A DNA stretch of 64,000 nt from Leptobrachium leishanense (GCA_009667805.1 CM019063.1:405176959-405240958); one strand, 5' to 3'. Positions 36,819 to 49,819 are shown, counted from the first letter of the stretch. Made by a program: numbers and translations. Notes: generated by a model from the sequence alone, not told the origin.

Positions 36819-37262
36819 GGCTAGGGTCAGACGAACGTGATTTCTACGGACTGTACGTCCGTGCAGTACGGACGACGTCAGTACGGAAGACGCAGTAGTG
36901 GCCACACAGTCCGTTTATTCACTAACGTATATTTTGATGGATGTAGGAGGGAAAATAAATTAAAAAGCAAAACCATTTTGTCCGTCAAAAATGCTGGACG
37001 TATAAATGCAGTCCGTCTGACCACGTTCCATCACTCACACACAAAACTATGCAGACGTTGCGGACGCAGCGCACTTTGTGCGGCGTTCTAGGGGTTGTTT
37101 CCTTGCCTGCCTTGGGTCCGTGGGCCGCGGCCGTTGTGCGTCCGCAGTTCAGTGCGGACGTACTTCGTGTGTCGGGCTCCGATGGGCTTTCTGTCATGCT
37201 ATCACGGACGTACTTTTAGGCGCCATCACGGACATGAACACTACGCTCGTTTGACACCAGCC
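36819..37262 (+). mobile_element. Harbinger-like MITE, GGCTAGGGTCAGACG family
   Basis: Close copy of 23770-24216 in the same orientation, flanked by TTA on both sides (36816-36818, 37263-37265). Confidence 0.82.
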
Positions 37263-37385
37263 TTATCGGTCAGGAGGAGCCTGGAAACTCAAAACGCGTA
37301 ACTAATACATAGTCAAGCATTATTGCATAGGACATCATCACAAGGAGAAGAAACCCTTTTTGAGAATTCTCCTGCTTACTTTTAA

Positions 37386-38579
37386 CCACTTGGCTGCTAT
37401 GGATGCGCTCAGCGCGTCCAGCCAAGTGGTTCTCCTGTGCTATGGACGCGCTGAGCGCGTCCATGCACAGGAGGCAGCAATCCGCCGGATTCTGGCGGAT
37501 TGCTGCACCCCCCCAGTGCGGGCTGACATCTTGAATGTCAGCCCAGCACTCGGGACCCCGGCGGAGCAATTAGATGTCATCGCGGCGGCGCATGTGCGGA
37601 GGAGGCGCCTGGAAGGGAGGGGGGAGGTCCTTCGGACCTCTCTCCTTCCCGATCGCCAGGGAGCAGGAGGTTAATCCAGGCACCGTTTGGAAGGGCACAG
37701 CCTGCCCTTCCAAACGGTGGCTGTCATTAACCCCTGGGGAGCCGGATCACGAATCGGCGCTGAAAAGCGCGGTTCGTGATCCTTTCCCGGAGCTGGCCGA
37801 CATCTTGGATGTCGGCCAAGCCTCCGGGAACTCCCCCTGAGGACTGGCGTCATCGTTCATAGCACGATGACGCCAGTCCTGGAGTTAACCCCTAGCTGCC
37901 ACCAATGGTGGAGATAGGGGGTTCCAATGAACCCCCTATCTCCCGATCCGTGGCAGCTAGTGGATAATGTTTGATATTGTTGGATCGGCCAGAGCATGGC
38001 CTTTCCAACGATATCAAACATGATAATGAAAAAAGTTTAAAAAAAATAAAAAATAAAAATAAAAATATATATATATTTAAAAACAAAATTCTAAAAAAAA
38101 AATAAACAAGTTTTTTTTGTTTGTTTTTGTTTTGTTAATGCAGCAATATTGTTCCCATTTCAATTATAATGTGAATAATGCTGCACTAACGATTTTTGTA
38201 TGCGGTGCGTTTGTTAAAAATAGCGACATTTTCCCCCAAAAAAAACGTAACGAGTCCCCATTTCTAATTTTTTTAACAAGCGCACCCCATACAAAATATA
38301 ACCGCAAACGATCGCATGTTAAAATGTAAAAAAAAAACACTTTACACGTAATAAATTATTGAAAATTCAAATTTTATTGCATTTTTTGTTATAATATACA
38401 GACATGACATAATGTATACATATAATAATGACATATTCTGAATCTGTGGAGTCTGCCAGAAAGAACGATATATAATATGTCTGGGTCATATATCAAAATA
38501 TGGCTTCAAAACGCAGTTAAACAAGAGGAGCGAAAGCGGTAAAAATGACCTCAGCACAGAGGTGTGAAAAGCGAAAGGG
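37386..38579 (-). mobile_element. TTAA element made of serial hairpins, family C copy 2
   Basis: TTAA at 37382-37385 and 38580-38583. Reverse orientation of 13463-14408, with the same hairpin modules (GGACGCGCTGAGCGCGTCC, GGCCGACATC, GACTGGCGTCATCG, TAACCCCTAGCTGCCA) and an A/T-rich part ending GCGAAAGGG. Longer than copy 1 by an extra module near 37490-37740. Confidence 0.75.
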
Positions 38580-38583
38580 TTAA

Positions 38584-40208
38584 AGTAATTTAAAAGACTA
38601 CAGTGTTTCTCCTCAATATTACATGAATTTATTTATACAAAAAGAGGAATGTGAGTAAAATAAATTAAGGAAATCTTCATTTTTTTTTAACTTCAAAACA
38701 TTAGCACTTTATGCATAAGAAACATTTGAGTACTGCATTTCATGTAGTCTTTTTTTCTAGCTACTACTTCATTTGTCTCCATCTTAAACTGTGCTCATGT
38801 ATCAGTAATTAAACGAATATGTGGGGATCATGCACTTTGGGTTTGTTCTAGGGGAAAGAAAGACGCTTTTAAAGAGGCAAAACATTCTGACACACATTGT
38901 CTAGTTATAACACGCTCCCTGCCATCTTGAAATCATCTGTACGTCTTTGAAAAAGAGGTGAATCAGGACTTGCGGCTTATACATCTTTTTTTATTATTTT
39001 ACTTATTTTGTAGCTTTATAAAAATAAACCCCACTTTACTTCTTGCAGGTTTCCACTGGTATTATGGGCGAAGCATTTGTTTTCTTCAACCTAGTGCGAA
39101 TATCTCTAGCCTTAACTTTCCTAGGTCCCCAAAGAAATCAAAGGGGCCATTTAAATGGTCATAGTGCCATGAGTGTCCCCGCCTCACGTTCCCTAGCTAC
39201 TGTCACAGATTCTCAGAGAGGAGGTCAACAAGGTGAACCCGAATCCTAGAAGTAATAGAGTAAGGATAGGCGGAACCAGGTGAATGTGAGTCTTATGTAG
39301 TCTACATTCGTTTGCCACAATATTACTGAACTATCTATGCAACAAGAAAAAAAGGCTTGGCGTGTTCCATGTGAGTTAGAACTTCTCCCGTAAAGAAGAC
39401 GTGAGCAGCCACTGAAGTAGGCGCTAAATCCGCATCCTGAAGTATCTTTATCATCTAGAATTCTCTGCCTTGTTATAAGGCAGGTACAAGAAAACCTGCT
39501 TTTTACACTCCATTTCCATTGGATACTAATCCCTGTAAAGATGAGCTGAGTTTATGGAGAAGAAAAACATGACCCAGAGAACTGAGCATCTACTGGCCTG
39601 CCCTACGGTGGGTCGCCGCTGCGGTCTCAAAAGGTTTTAGCTCAATGCTGACATCACAGAGGAGGCTGATTGATTTGCAAACCGGCATTCTATCACCCAG
39701 AAAGGGTGGCCAGAGCCATGATGCCAAGGATGTCTCCTCCACTCGATACAGCAACCCTGATGATTGTTTTGGCCTAGTTAGGCCTCATGTAGCTGATACC
39801 CTTCTAATATAGGCACCTCGAGCAAGGGGTCCTCATCTGGGTTACCCTCTTCACTCATGGAGAACATGGAGAATTGGAAACCGCCCTAGTGGCCTGAGCT
39901 AATAGAAAGTATCTTGCACCCCAGTTTATATAATTGTACAGCACTTTACCTGTTTTTGTGTTGCTGTAGAAAGGTTATAATTTGGTAAACTAATGGAGTA
40001 GCTAAAGTCTCTTTATACAGCATACAAAAATAATGCTAAAAAGCAATACATGAGTTGTTGTTCTTGAGACATGCCAAAACCTGAGACATGCTGTTGTACA
40101 TGTATTTATTATCGTAATTAATTATTAGTTAAATAATTGTAGTAAACCGGTAACACAACATTTTATATAATGTTCTTTAAATAAGGTGCTCTTTTTTTTT
40201 TTCTCCAG
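38584..40208. other. Intron before ZNF827 exon, nothing else seen
   Basis: No repeat or ORF supported. Ends in a T-rich tract and TTCTCCAG. Confidence 0.45.
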
Positions 40209-40312
40209 CCCTTTTTTTTCAGAAGACAAATTTAGACAATCACCCTTCACCCCCCACTCAAAGGATCTTGTAAAAATGGAAGCTAGCTCTCAAGGAAGAA
40301 CATCTGTACCAG
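40209..40312 (+). CDS. ZNF827: ZNF827 internal exon
   Basis: A 104-base exon, acceptor CTCCAG ending at 40208 and donor GTAAAC at 40313. Its first base completes the Ser codon begun in the previous exon. It encodes PFFSEDKFRQSPFTPHSKDL and on to GRTSVP, and carries G into the next exon (phase 2 in, phase 1 out). The PFFSED-FRQSPFT run is a strongly conserved part of ZNF827 as I recall it. It is a Ser/Pro-rich linker between the SUMO-motif repeats and the C-terminal zinc fingers. The ATG at 40186 lies in the intron and is not a start. Confidence 0.9.
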
Positions 40313-40653
40313 GTAAACTGTTGTGTTGGTATTTGCTTCAGCAGAATCATTTTGGCGTAAGTACATACAGGAATGGCTTAAGACACTTTGGTGTCAAGGA
40401 CAGAGAAGTAAATTCTGCCCCCCCCCCTGCGTTGGCCACTACAACCTGCACTCAACACACACCGTGTGTACAATCATGATAAAGGTACAATACACTGCCT
40501 GGCCAAAAATGAAGCGTTGCTGTTGAAGTGTGGTCCTCTGGTCCAGTTAACCTGTCTGGTTAAAATAAGTGGACTGTCTGGTTTGCTTTCTACTATTGTA
40601 CCTTTATGTTGGTTAGCCAAGGACTTTATTGGGAGAAGGGATTGCTACTCTAA

Positions 40654-41555
40654 CAGGGTTATTCAAAGAGATCCGAATTGTGGCCGAAAGGTAACCGAAC
40701 AGTGAAATTCAGCGTACGGTTACCTTTCCTGGCCATTCGGTTATTCAGAGAGCAGGCAGTTCACCAAATCTTGGCGAATTGCCTGCACGTACGATGCCTG
40801 TTCAGTTCCTGTTCGAGGGCAGTGAATTCCCCATAGAGAAGCAATGCTTAGTCTATTCAGAGAACACAAAACAGCAGTGAAAAGTTGCCGAAATGCCCTG
40901 CCATTCGGTGGTTTCAATCGACAGGTTTATTCAGGCGAATCCCATAGGCTTCAATGTTAAAAATATTCCCGTTTTAATTCAATATCTAATAAACCGTTTA
41001 TTATAATATTCTGCAGTAAAAAGTCTCTTTATTTATAGATTTCTTTGGATCTTTTAGGTGTTTTTCGGTATTTTTTTGAGAATTTTTTTTGTTTTAATCT
41101 TTTATCTTTTTTCTGTAACAGCCCTTTTTATTATCATTCATTGGATCTTATATGTAAATTTCAGAAATTTTCGTTCTGTAGTTTCTTTGCAAACGACGTT
41201 TCACTTTTCAAACATTGAAGCATACTGGTTTGTTTTTTTTTCACTCCATTTGTCTGCGGTGTCGGGTTTTTCCGGCAGCTGCTACGCGCTGTGATTGGTG
41301 GCTGCTCGGGTTTCTCTGGCGTGTTCGGTGGGGTTTATCCAGATGTTTTTGCTGGTTTCGGTGTGCGTTCGCCGGGTTTTGCGGTGAGTGTTCGTCAGGT
41401 TTGCGGCGGCTTTTCCCTGCACTGCGACGGCCCTGTGATGCTTGCTGAATACACCGCAGGGTCGCCGAAATGGGATCGCCAAATCGCACCGAATTGAAGA
41501 GAATGAAAAGTCACCGAACGTGCGATGACGTTTCGATTCTCCTTGAATTACCCTG
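40654..41555 (+). mobile_element. 902-bp non-autonomous DNA transposon, family A copy 2
   Basis: CAGGGTTATTCAAAGAGATC to TCCTTGAATTACCCTG, TAA/TAT flanks. It is the reverse complement of 7095-7993 over its length, with small differences. It lies 341 bases downstream of the ZNF827 exon. Confidence 0.82.
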
Positions 41556-43433
41556 TATATGTAAATAAAATGATCACATAGTACTAGGCTCAGAAACCGC
41601 CTACCAGGATCAATATCTCAACTATGAACATAGTTAACTGGAACCTCTAGGTAAAAATACATAAAAATGCACTGATTAACGATTACTTTCTACTGCGCTC
41701 TTATCCCATTTTTATAAAAAAAGGAAGTAGCTAGATGCCTGTTGTTCAATGACCTGCTTTGTATAGGGAAGCGTTGAGGATAATTCTCATTTTTGTATGG
41801 GTTCTTTTGAAAGTAGTTTTGCACATTTTTAATTTTCAATGAAACACCGACGTATTTATGTGAAAAACACATTATTCCAACCAATGATAATTATTGTAGC
41901 TGTATAGCTGTATACGACTTGGAGTTGCTGTGCCATAATTTTTGTACATTGTTTCTAGTTACTGTATGTATATCCCTTTAGGCACAGATCTGAAATGAGT
42001 TTTTGCGTGGTCTTTTATTATACATTTTTTACCTTTTGGTCTTTTTTTCGTTTTTCTATAAAGTAAAAGAGTGTCTAAGTCTGTTTATAAATGTGTTTTT
42101 TCCATTGTTTTGGATTGTTCTATGTAGAAGTGACATTTTCTTTTGTATAATACTACTATAATATAACAACCATGCAGGAATAAAGTGCTTTAATTGGTGT
42201 TTTAATAGAGAAACGTATTTTCTCACATTACAGCCCGCGGCTTCTATTGAGTTGTACAGTGCTTTGCCCCTTATAGGTTTCATAATCTTTAATTTAATGG
42301 GAGCATAATTATAAATTGTACGATGTGACTGTACTGTGCAGATCTCTATATTACGAAGGTCAAAGTTCCCAATATTCCTGTAATTTGTCTCTTGTCATTT
42401 CATGGGCCTATCATTGCACTAACCAGTATATGCACTTATTATTTTTGTTTTTACTTTTTCTGAGAGTATAATATATATATATAGTTATTATTTTTTACTC
42501 TTTTCAACAATTATAGAATTGAACTCCCATTATTCATCTTCCAAACTGTATATTTTAATGTTAAGAGCTAAAGATATAGATTCCCCTGTATTGACATTTT
42601 TTTTTTTTTTAAATACCAAGACTACCCAATTAAGCAGTCATGATCCATATCTGAGGTTATATGTAGACTCCAGATGTCCAAATAAAATCAAATAGCGGCC
42701 CATGCTTTGTGAGTGATGAGGTCAAGAAGCAGTACCTGTAATGAGCTCAGTGATAATCATGATCAATTCTCGTAAGTACGAATGTGTCATAATTAATAGA
42801 AAGGCCAAATTTAAAGCTCGTTTGGTAATTTCAAGAGGGTTGTTAATAGTGGAAGAAAATTGACAGGTTGCGAAGCAGGGCATTATACGTGATGAATGAT
42901 TCATTCATTAGTGATAGCCTTTTTTGGTTCTTTTATTAGATCTTTTTTTTAATCTCGTGCTGGTAAAACATCTGATCTAGCAATAGATTTTCTACTAGAG
43001 GGGCCTGTTATTGTGTAAACGCAATAGATTGTATTAGCGATAAAACAAGTGCTAGGAGATGACACTGTTGCTCTTCTGCCCAAGGAGTATGTATTGGACT
43101 GGACTCTCCCATTGCACAGAAACTGGTCCATGAAAGGGACTTCTTTTAAAAAAGAAAAAAAATCAAAGAGAGCCTTTAAAAATTCAATCTGATAATATAA
43201 GCATTTTAGCAATTTACATTATTTACTTTCACTACAGTTTTTTTCTACCTGCTTCTAGTAATCCTATTTATCCAGCAGTCTTGAAAGTACTGCAAACCTG
43301 TTTTTCTGCTTCTTACTTTCCCTGCTTACAGTAGAGAAAGGAAGTTTCTACTCTTCGGTGCAGGGAGGAAAGCATTAATCTCAGATTACAGAGTGACGAG
43401 ACAAAGACTGAACGCTCAGTTTCAAAAAACAAA
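41556..43433. other. Intron, nothing recognised
   Basis: AT-rich, a short TA run at 42470-42482. No supported feature. Confidence 0.4.
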
Positions 43434-44162
43434 GGGCTCTATTACATTCCTCGCACATCGGTTTTGCTCGCACGCAAATGTGCATTTGCGTGAGGACAAA
43501 ACCATTTGCGCAGAACATCGTATTACGCGTTCATGCAAACGATGCGCGTTAACATCCAATGCGGGTGACCCTGCGCGACCCAGCGCGAGCGCAAGTTCGT
43601 GCGCGCATCCCATACTTAACATTGTGAGCGCCAATGCGTTAGTGCGCTGGTATGCGGATGGTATTCCAATCTTAGCGCAACGAAAGTTTGCGCGCATTTT
43701 CGTAACGTCTTTGAAAAGCAGGTGGTAACTGTAAATGTGATCGTTCTGGGCTAAACGAAATACACCAGCACTGAAAAAAAATACAGCACAGTACAGTTAC
43801 ACATTCTACACATACCCAAACATTAAAATTTATAAATTGTGTCATTGTTAATTTTTTCCTTTTTTTTGGCTGGTGGTTGTTAATTCTTTTTTTTTTTCAC
43901 TTTTTTTAGTTTGTAAATATTTTATTGGAAATGGGTGATTGATGTTGGCTGATTCCTGCGACAAATCCCGTGACAAAACAGCCTGCCCACCGATTCCTGC
44001 ACGCAACGTTCATTTGCGAACGGCTTTGCGCGTCGGATTTGCGCACAAAAAATCTTGAAGGAAGAAAAAATGCATTCGGATCGTTATACCACGTTAATTT
44101 TCGCGCGATAACGTTTTTTTTCGTGAGCAAAACACAATTGCGCAGAGAATGTAATAGGGCCC
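43434..44162 (-). mobile_element. 0.7 kb MITE, family D copy 2
   Basis: GGGCTCTATTACATTCC to GAATGTAATAGGGCCC, AAA flanks. Opposite orientation to 18039-18751 (shared core CATACTTAACATTGTGAGCG). Rich in GCGCAAA/TTTGCGC. No real ORF. Confidence 0.72.
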
Positions 44163-44801
44163 AAATTGTTCAACTATTTCCCAGTGTTTCAGCTAAAAAG
44201 GTGTGTGTACTCGTGCGCTCGTTCCACCTATACCTTCCACTGGCCATGGAAATAAGGCCCCCTAGCCTTAGTCCAATGCGCCTACAAATTATCTCCTATT
44301 CTCACTTTCACCTGCTCTCTCCTATGCAATTAGTTTTTTTTTTGTTCGGGCATTGTAATGTTTGCACGAAAACCCAAAAAGAACACCCAAAAGTCAGTCA
44401 AGTCTCATTTTGCCTGACAGGCTGAGAACTAATGCAAGTTTCTAGTATACATGTACGTTTCAGTTTGCTACACTTGTGAAAGGTAGCCACAGTCGTGCGA
44501 ACTAAAGTACACAAGTGTTTCATTCGGATCCTGCCTAACAACATTTTTTTTTTTTTAAACTCAATACAATACCAATATAACCATATCTTGCCAGCTTGGC
44601 GTCTATTCCTTTCAAAGGAGGCCACCAGCAACGTCTAGCTCCGTGACTTTCAACCTTTTCATCTTGAGCAAGAAAATAGTCAAGGTGCACAAGGACATAT
44701 TATGTTGAACAAGAAGAAAGTATTGATATGTTACATGTTCTGTATAAGTTCTATTCAAAAATAAATGTGCCATTTCTCCATTAAACCCACATTTTGCCTA
44801 T
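44163..44801. other. Intron, nothing recognised
   Basis: No supported feature. Confidence 0.4.
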
Positions 44802-44982
44802 CAGAGATTTCAGAGAAAGGTGAAACTCTGGAGAACTTTTGGAGAAGTGAAAATTCTAGGTCAAAATAGTCAAACCAGAAACATTCTCCCATTTATCTCC
44901 ATTTCCAAATCGGCTATTTCGACCTAGAATTTTCACTTCTCCAAACGTTCTCCAGAGTTTCACTTTTCTCTGAATAACCCTG
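44802..44982. mobile_element. Palindromic 181-bp MITE, family B copy 3
   Basis: CAGAGATTTCAGAGAAAGG to CTCTGAATAACCCTG, TAT flanks both sides. Arms pair over most of the length. Confidence 0.78.
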
Positions 44983-46602
44983 TATGTCTTGTTACTCACG
45001 CACTTCATTCTGCCATTGCACAGGGAATTCCCACAGTGCACCAGAGGGCCACGCGCAACGCTTAAAAATCACTGGTCTAGGTGCTTTTCATCCTTACCTA
45101 GAAGGAAAGAGAACAAAACAGCATACGATTGTGAAAAAGCCAACAATGGTGGTTTACAGTTTAAAAAGCTGGATATAAACCCAAATGCACATTCATAAGA
45201 GTTCAATAAGTGAAGTGCCCGTCTCTAGGAGATGCCAGACTTCAAGGGTATCCAGGGTAACCTTTACCATTTATAGCATTGAGCTGAAGACCATGAAACA
45301 TTGGAAAGATAAAAGCAGAAGCACAGAAATCTCCTTAAATTGCATTCACAAACATGTACCCTTTCTCTATAAATCCTTTAAAAGTGCCCTAGATGCTGTT
45401 GAAGTGTAACTTTTAATATATATATATATCTTTTCTAAATCTAAATCATTTCTTTTGTGTACTTTTCTGAGTGCATATTAATCAAATACCATTTAAAAAA
45501 GTTTTTAATTTTTTCTTTATTTCTGTGCCAAATTCCTCTCCTTTAGGGTTTCTTCTAGAAGTTTTGAGGGTTTTTTCTTTTCATTTTGAATAATTGCAAA
45601 CAGGAAGAACCCCCCCCCCCTTATGTTCTTTATTGACATTCTTCCATTTTGCTGCGAACATATTTTTCTTACCTGTGATGTTACTAAGCCATTCGCCAAC
45701 ATGGATCATCTACATATGTTCTAATTTACAAATGGCTAATATTCAAAAATCAGTATAGTTTATCTCATGGTTATCATCTTAAACATTGGTTACCGTTTGT
45801 GTTTGATAACAAATGAGGCATCACTAATGCTAAACATGGGTGCGATTTAATTAAGCTCAAGTGGCCATTTTTCAGTCCAGAAAATCTAATCAACCCCTTC
45901 ACTTCCGAGTGTTTTTCCAAAAATCCACTGTCAGGAACCAGTGTTTGGGAATATTACAAATATTTCTTGGTGTATTTCTTACTATAGTAACCTTTTTGGC
46001 AGGCAGATGTCACCATCTACTGGCCAAATGGATTTACTGCAGGGAAAACTGTAGCTTCTGTTTCTGTAGCTTCTGTTTTCATGTCGGCCCGATCTGTCAG
46101 GGCATTCCTTAGCCGACTTCAGGGCTGGCCCGTCCATGGGGCCGGATGGGGCCATGGCTCCACGCTGCCCTGTCAAGGGCTGCAGCGTGAAACAGCTGCC
46201 GTAGTCTCTACATATTACTGTGAGTTTTATTGCTGTGCAACTCTGTGATACGCTCATACACTGCACTGAGCTCCACAGCAATAAAACTCAAAGTAATGTG
46301 CGATGTGTATGAGTGTGCGTTTTATTGCTGTGGAGCTCTGTGATATGTTCGTAAATGCTGCATGTTGAAGTGCCAGTGGAGCTGTACAATATTTGTTATT
46401 CTTAAATGGACACGCTAGGCATCATGACCATTCAGGGTAGTTTAAATTGACATGGGTAGACTGATTCAGCCTGCTGAGCTGAGGGAATTCCTACCATCTG
46501 GAAAGCTGGTCATGTGACAGCTGCAGTTTTAATGGAAGATCTGACAGTATGGGAGGAAGAGCACAGAGGCTCACCACTTCTAAAGTGAGTTTTGATATTT
46601 TT
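44983..46602. other. Intron, nothing clearly recognised
   Basis: 46125-46300 has a GGGCTGGCCCGTCCATGG segment and a repeated TATTGCTGTG word, probably old repeat. No gene. Confidence 0.4.
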
Positions 46603-46903
46603 GGCTGAGTTCACACCTGCGCGGTTTTTGACGCGCGCAATATGTGCAGTTTTTAACGCGCGAACGTAAAAAATGCGCATTGCAGCGCGTTCACAGCCAT
46701 AGACTGCAGCGGTGAACGCGTTGCAATACACCCCAAAGAAGCTCCCGTACTTCTTTGGGCATAGGACGTTTTACAGCGCGTTCCTGCGCGCTGTAAAACA
46801 CCCAGGTGTGAACGGGCGCCATAGGAAATCATGGGATTTCTGTGCTTGGGCTTTTTACAGCACACAGGAATGCGATGTAAAACGCCCAGGTGTGAACGGG
46901 GCC
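46603..46903. mobile_element. GC-rich MITE related to the GGCT..AGCC group
   Basis: GGCTGAGTTCACACCTGCGCG and the inverse of GGCCCCGTTCACACCTGGG bound 301 bases, flanked by TTT and TTA. Interior AACGCGC words and a GTACTTCTTTGGG / CCCAAAGAAG fold-back. Confidence 0.6.
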
Positions 46904-46959
46904 TTAGGGTGAAAATGGGGACAGATGGCCTAGAGTGGGCAGAAGCGGTTACTGTTTAA

Positions 46960-47796
46960 CCCCTTAAGGACGGGAGTAATTACAACTTCGGCGCTGTTTC
47001 GGAAGTAGAAGTTTGCTGAGCTCATTTTGACCATTTTTAAGTCACGTATTATTATACCACCCAGACAAATTATATATCGTTCTTTCCGGCAGACTCGGCA
47101 GATTAATAATATATCATTATTACATGTATATGTCATGCCCTGCCAAAATGCTATAACAAAAAGTGTAAAAAAATGTGAATTTTCAATAAAATTTCAATCT
47201 TCCACAGTGTGTAAAGTGGTTTTTTTTTTTAAATTTTATTATCCGAGGCTCTGCGGTCATATTCTATGGGGTAGATTTGTTAAAAAAATTAGAACGGGGA
47301 ACCGATGGCGCGATGAGTCAGTTGACCGGGGGGAGACCCAGAGGTGGGGGCTGCCATCCAAGATGGCGGCCCCCACCGGAAATAGGCCGCGATCGGGCAC
47401 AAATTAGTGCCCGGTCGCGACCTGGCAACTAAGGGGTTAACCCCCATACATCGCTGGAAAGGTCAGGCTGTGACCCTTCCAGCGATGCTGGCCACAGCCG
47501 CCTGGTCCCTGGCGATGGGGAGATAGAGGGATCAAAAGGATCCCCCCCTCCCCTTCAGGCGCTTCCCCTGCTCCGGGGGGGGGGACGCCTGAAACTGACG
47601 TGACGATGACGTCACTGCGCCAGAGGAGGGATCACACTGATCTGACTCCGCGGGAGACAGAGCAGCGTGGGAGCGACCGGAGGAGGTAAGTATTAAGGGA
47701 GGGGGGCTGTAATCGCCGAGGACGTACATTTACGTCCTGCGGCGTCAAAGCCCGCCTAATGCAGGGCGTAAATGTACGTCCTGCGGCGTTAAGGGG
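46960..47796. mobile_element. TTAA-flanked element(s), CCCCTTAAGGACG type
   Basis: TTAA at 46956-46959, 47437-47440 and 47797-47800. The first part ends AACTAAGGGG, the second ends GGCGTTAAGGGG. This may be two abutting elements or one with an inner TTAA. No coding capacity. Confidence 0.65.
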
Positions 47797-47817
47797 TTAA
47801 TGCCTTTATTATTTTTT

Positions 47818-49453
47818 TTTTTTTTAAATTCTTTATTTAAAGATTAAAACTACAAAGAAAGATCATGAAATCAAACGAAAATGCGGCCATATATGGCCTG
47901 TTAAACCGAAGACGAAAAGTCCGGTGGCAAAGTCTAGCGTGAATGAGGAAAAGTTAAGAGACAAACAATGCGTTCAAATTTAACGGTCGGCTAAAGAATA
48001 GACCATGCGTGAATCAAGAAAATCGTGCCGAAGTCGTATAGCTGAAAATTAAAAACAAAATCAGAAACAAAACAGTCCGGGGGATTCGTCGGAAAAGCAA
48101 TTATAACAAAAAGCATATGGAGGGGTAGGATAATCTTCATCCCGGCTGTATCTCCGGAGGGTCCAGGGGAATACCGGCCGTCGCAAGGTTAGTCCAAGCC
48201 GTAGCAGGGTCCGTAATTGTATAAGGTAAATTAGCGTGCGTTACCACCAAAGTGCCCGCCGGGCCCCACCGGTAGCGAATTCCTTTCCTGCGCAGGGTAG
48301 ACGTCACCTCTCTAAAACGGCGTCGTGCCATCAAGGTCTGAAACGGTAGGTCGTGGTAAAGTGCCAGGGTAGATCCCTCGAATTGCACCGGATCTCGTGC
48401 GCCAGGGGTAGTCATAATCTTCACCTTAAAAGCCACATCGCGAAAAGCTACCGCAACATCCCTCGGTGCTACCGTTAGGGACGATGCAGGTCTCCGAACC
48501 CGAAATACAGAGCCAACGACATCTGGCTTATCCAATGGGAGCCCAACGACCTGGAGGGCCAAACGAGTGACATAGGGCAACAGTTCCTCAGCTGAAACAG
48601 AATCTGGGACGCCCCTGACCCGTATGTTACGGCGTCTGTGTCGAGATTCTAATGTTTCCACGGAGCGGGTCAGAACCTCCATCTGCGACTGAAGTGCGAC
48701 AACCTGGTCCGAGAGACGAGTCTGTTCCAGCTTCATCGTGGAGGTAGTCGCTTGGACCTCCACCACCTGAACCCATACCGCAGCGACCTTCTCGCGGACC
48801 GCAGCCACTTCTGGTTTCCAGATTTCCCGTATCTCTCGCAGCTCATTTAAAATTCTGTAGAAGTCGCCTTTTGTGGCAGGAAGATGTTCATCTTCTCCTC
48901 TTGACGCGGAGTCAGCGGTACTCGTCACCAGGGGGGCTACTTTCGGCACAGTCACTGTCGCCTGAGGCACCAGTTCCGGGGCAGGGTTTCTATGCGGGGC
49001 CCCGCTGCTGGTGGTAGAAAGTTGAGATTCGTCGGCTGAGTCCTTGCCAGTCAGGGCCCGAGAGGACACTGCCAGCGCGGCCTTACGCTTTTTCTGTGCC
49101 CGCTTCTTTGCCGCCGCAGAGGGTGGGCGCAAGTCTTGCGACAGGTTCTGAGGGGAGAGCCACATCATCCCCGCTCCGTCTCCGCTTGGCCAGGAACCGT
49201 CGTCTTCCCCAGACAATCCATAATTTGGAGGGAGAGGCACAATCACCTTCCCCCTTCCAGTAACAGACCCACCTGTCAGCGTGTCCCTAATATCCCGCTG
49301 GCGGGAGCTCCCCTTCGCCGTCCGGCCGTTTGGCATTTCGCTGCAGTCACCGCAGGCACAGAGGGTCCGTTCGTTGCTGGCACGAGGCTTCAAAAATGGC
49401 CGCCGTCACTAGGCCCAAGTCCGGGAAAAACGCTGCAGAGCACCTCGGAACAC
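47818..49453 (-). mobile_element. ORF1-only L1-like retroposon with target duplication
   Basis: The 15-base sequence CCTTTATTATTTTTT occurs at 47803-47817 and again at 49454-49468, directly bordering the element. On the minus strand it begins TGTTCCGAGGTGC, encodes ORF1, and ends with AAATAAAG and an A run next to the left duplication. Total about 1.64 kb, with no ORF2 between ORF1 and the poly(A), so it would need an enzyme supplied in trans. Confidence 0.88.
48137..49336 (-). CDS. L1-like ORF1 protein, intact
   Basis: ATG at 49336-49334 to TGA at 48137-48139 gives 399 residues. An upstream non-ATG extension to 49393 is open but the ATG is the likelier start. Residues 1-150 are Ser/Pro/Lys-rich and disordered-looking. 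About 155-232 is a heptad-like coiled coil. RRRNIRVRGVPDSV (about 234-247) opens the RNA-recognition domain. ALYHDLPFQTLMARRRFREV with RYRWGPAGTL (about 325-362) is the C-terminal RNA-binding domain. This is the full domain set of an L1-clade ORF1p, an RNA-binding and chaperone protein. No stop or frameshift is seen, so the insertion is young or the ORF is under selection. It is antisense to ZNF827. Confidence 0.88.
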   Translation of the reverse strand: MPNGRTAKGSSRQRDIRDTLTGGSVTGRGKVIVPLPPNYGLSGEDDGSWPSGDGAGMMWLSPQNLSQDLRPPSAAAKKRAQKKRKAALAVSSRALTGKDSADESQLSTTSSGAPHRNPAPELVPQATVTVPKVAPLVTSTADSASRGEDEHLPATKGDFYRILNELREIREIWKPEVAAVREKVAAVWVQVVEVQATTSTMKLEQTRLSDQVVALQSQMEVLTRSVETLESRHRRRNIRVRGVPDSVSAEELLPYVTRLALQVVGLPLDKPDVVGSVFRVRRPASSLTVAPRDVAVAFRDVAFKVKIMTTPGARDPVQFEGSTLALYHDLPFQTLMARRRFREVTSTLRRKGIRYRWGPAGTLVVTHANLPYTITDPATAWTNLATAGIPLDPPEIQPG

Positions 49454-49819
49454 CCTTTATTATTTTTTAACCTCTGAGTATCTCTTTAAACATGGCCCAT
49501 ACAACGTTTTATATTTTTTTCTAATTCATGTAACTAAACTTATTTAAAATTTTCAGAGAGTATAGAAGCAGGTACAGAGGGTTAACATGTTATTTGTAGT
49601 GAACCTGTCATAGCTAGTTTCACAAAGAATTTATTCGACTTCATCTGTCAATAAACAGACAAACCAGTAGGAGAGAATGCATACAGGAGGGTTTACTGCT
49701 CTTTATAGAGACTCATGGACTGCCTATGGGTTGACAAAAGAATCCAATGCATCTGGGTCACTTTGAAGGATTAATCACATGTGCGTGCTTGCGACTGCCC
49801 TCTAGAACGCAATGGCTAA

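Noticed and set aside
36837..37301. ORFs of 60-85 residues, also near 23788
   Set aside because: Same frames recur in Harbinger-like MITE copies without a start, domain or codon pattern; repeat shadows.
41215..41497. Overlapping ORFs on both strands
   Set aside because: Lie within the family A transposon and recur at 7.1-7.4 kb; no protein motif.
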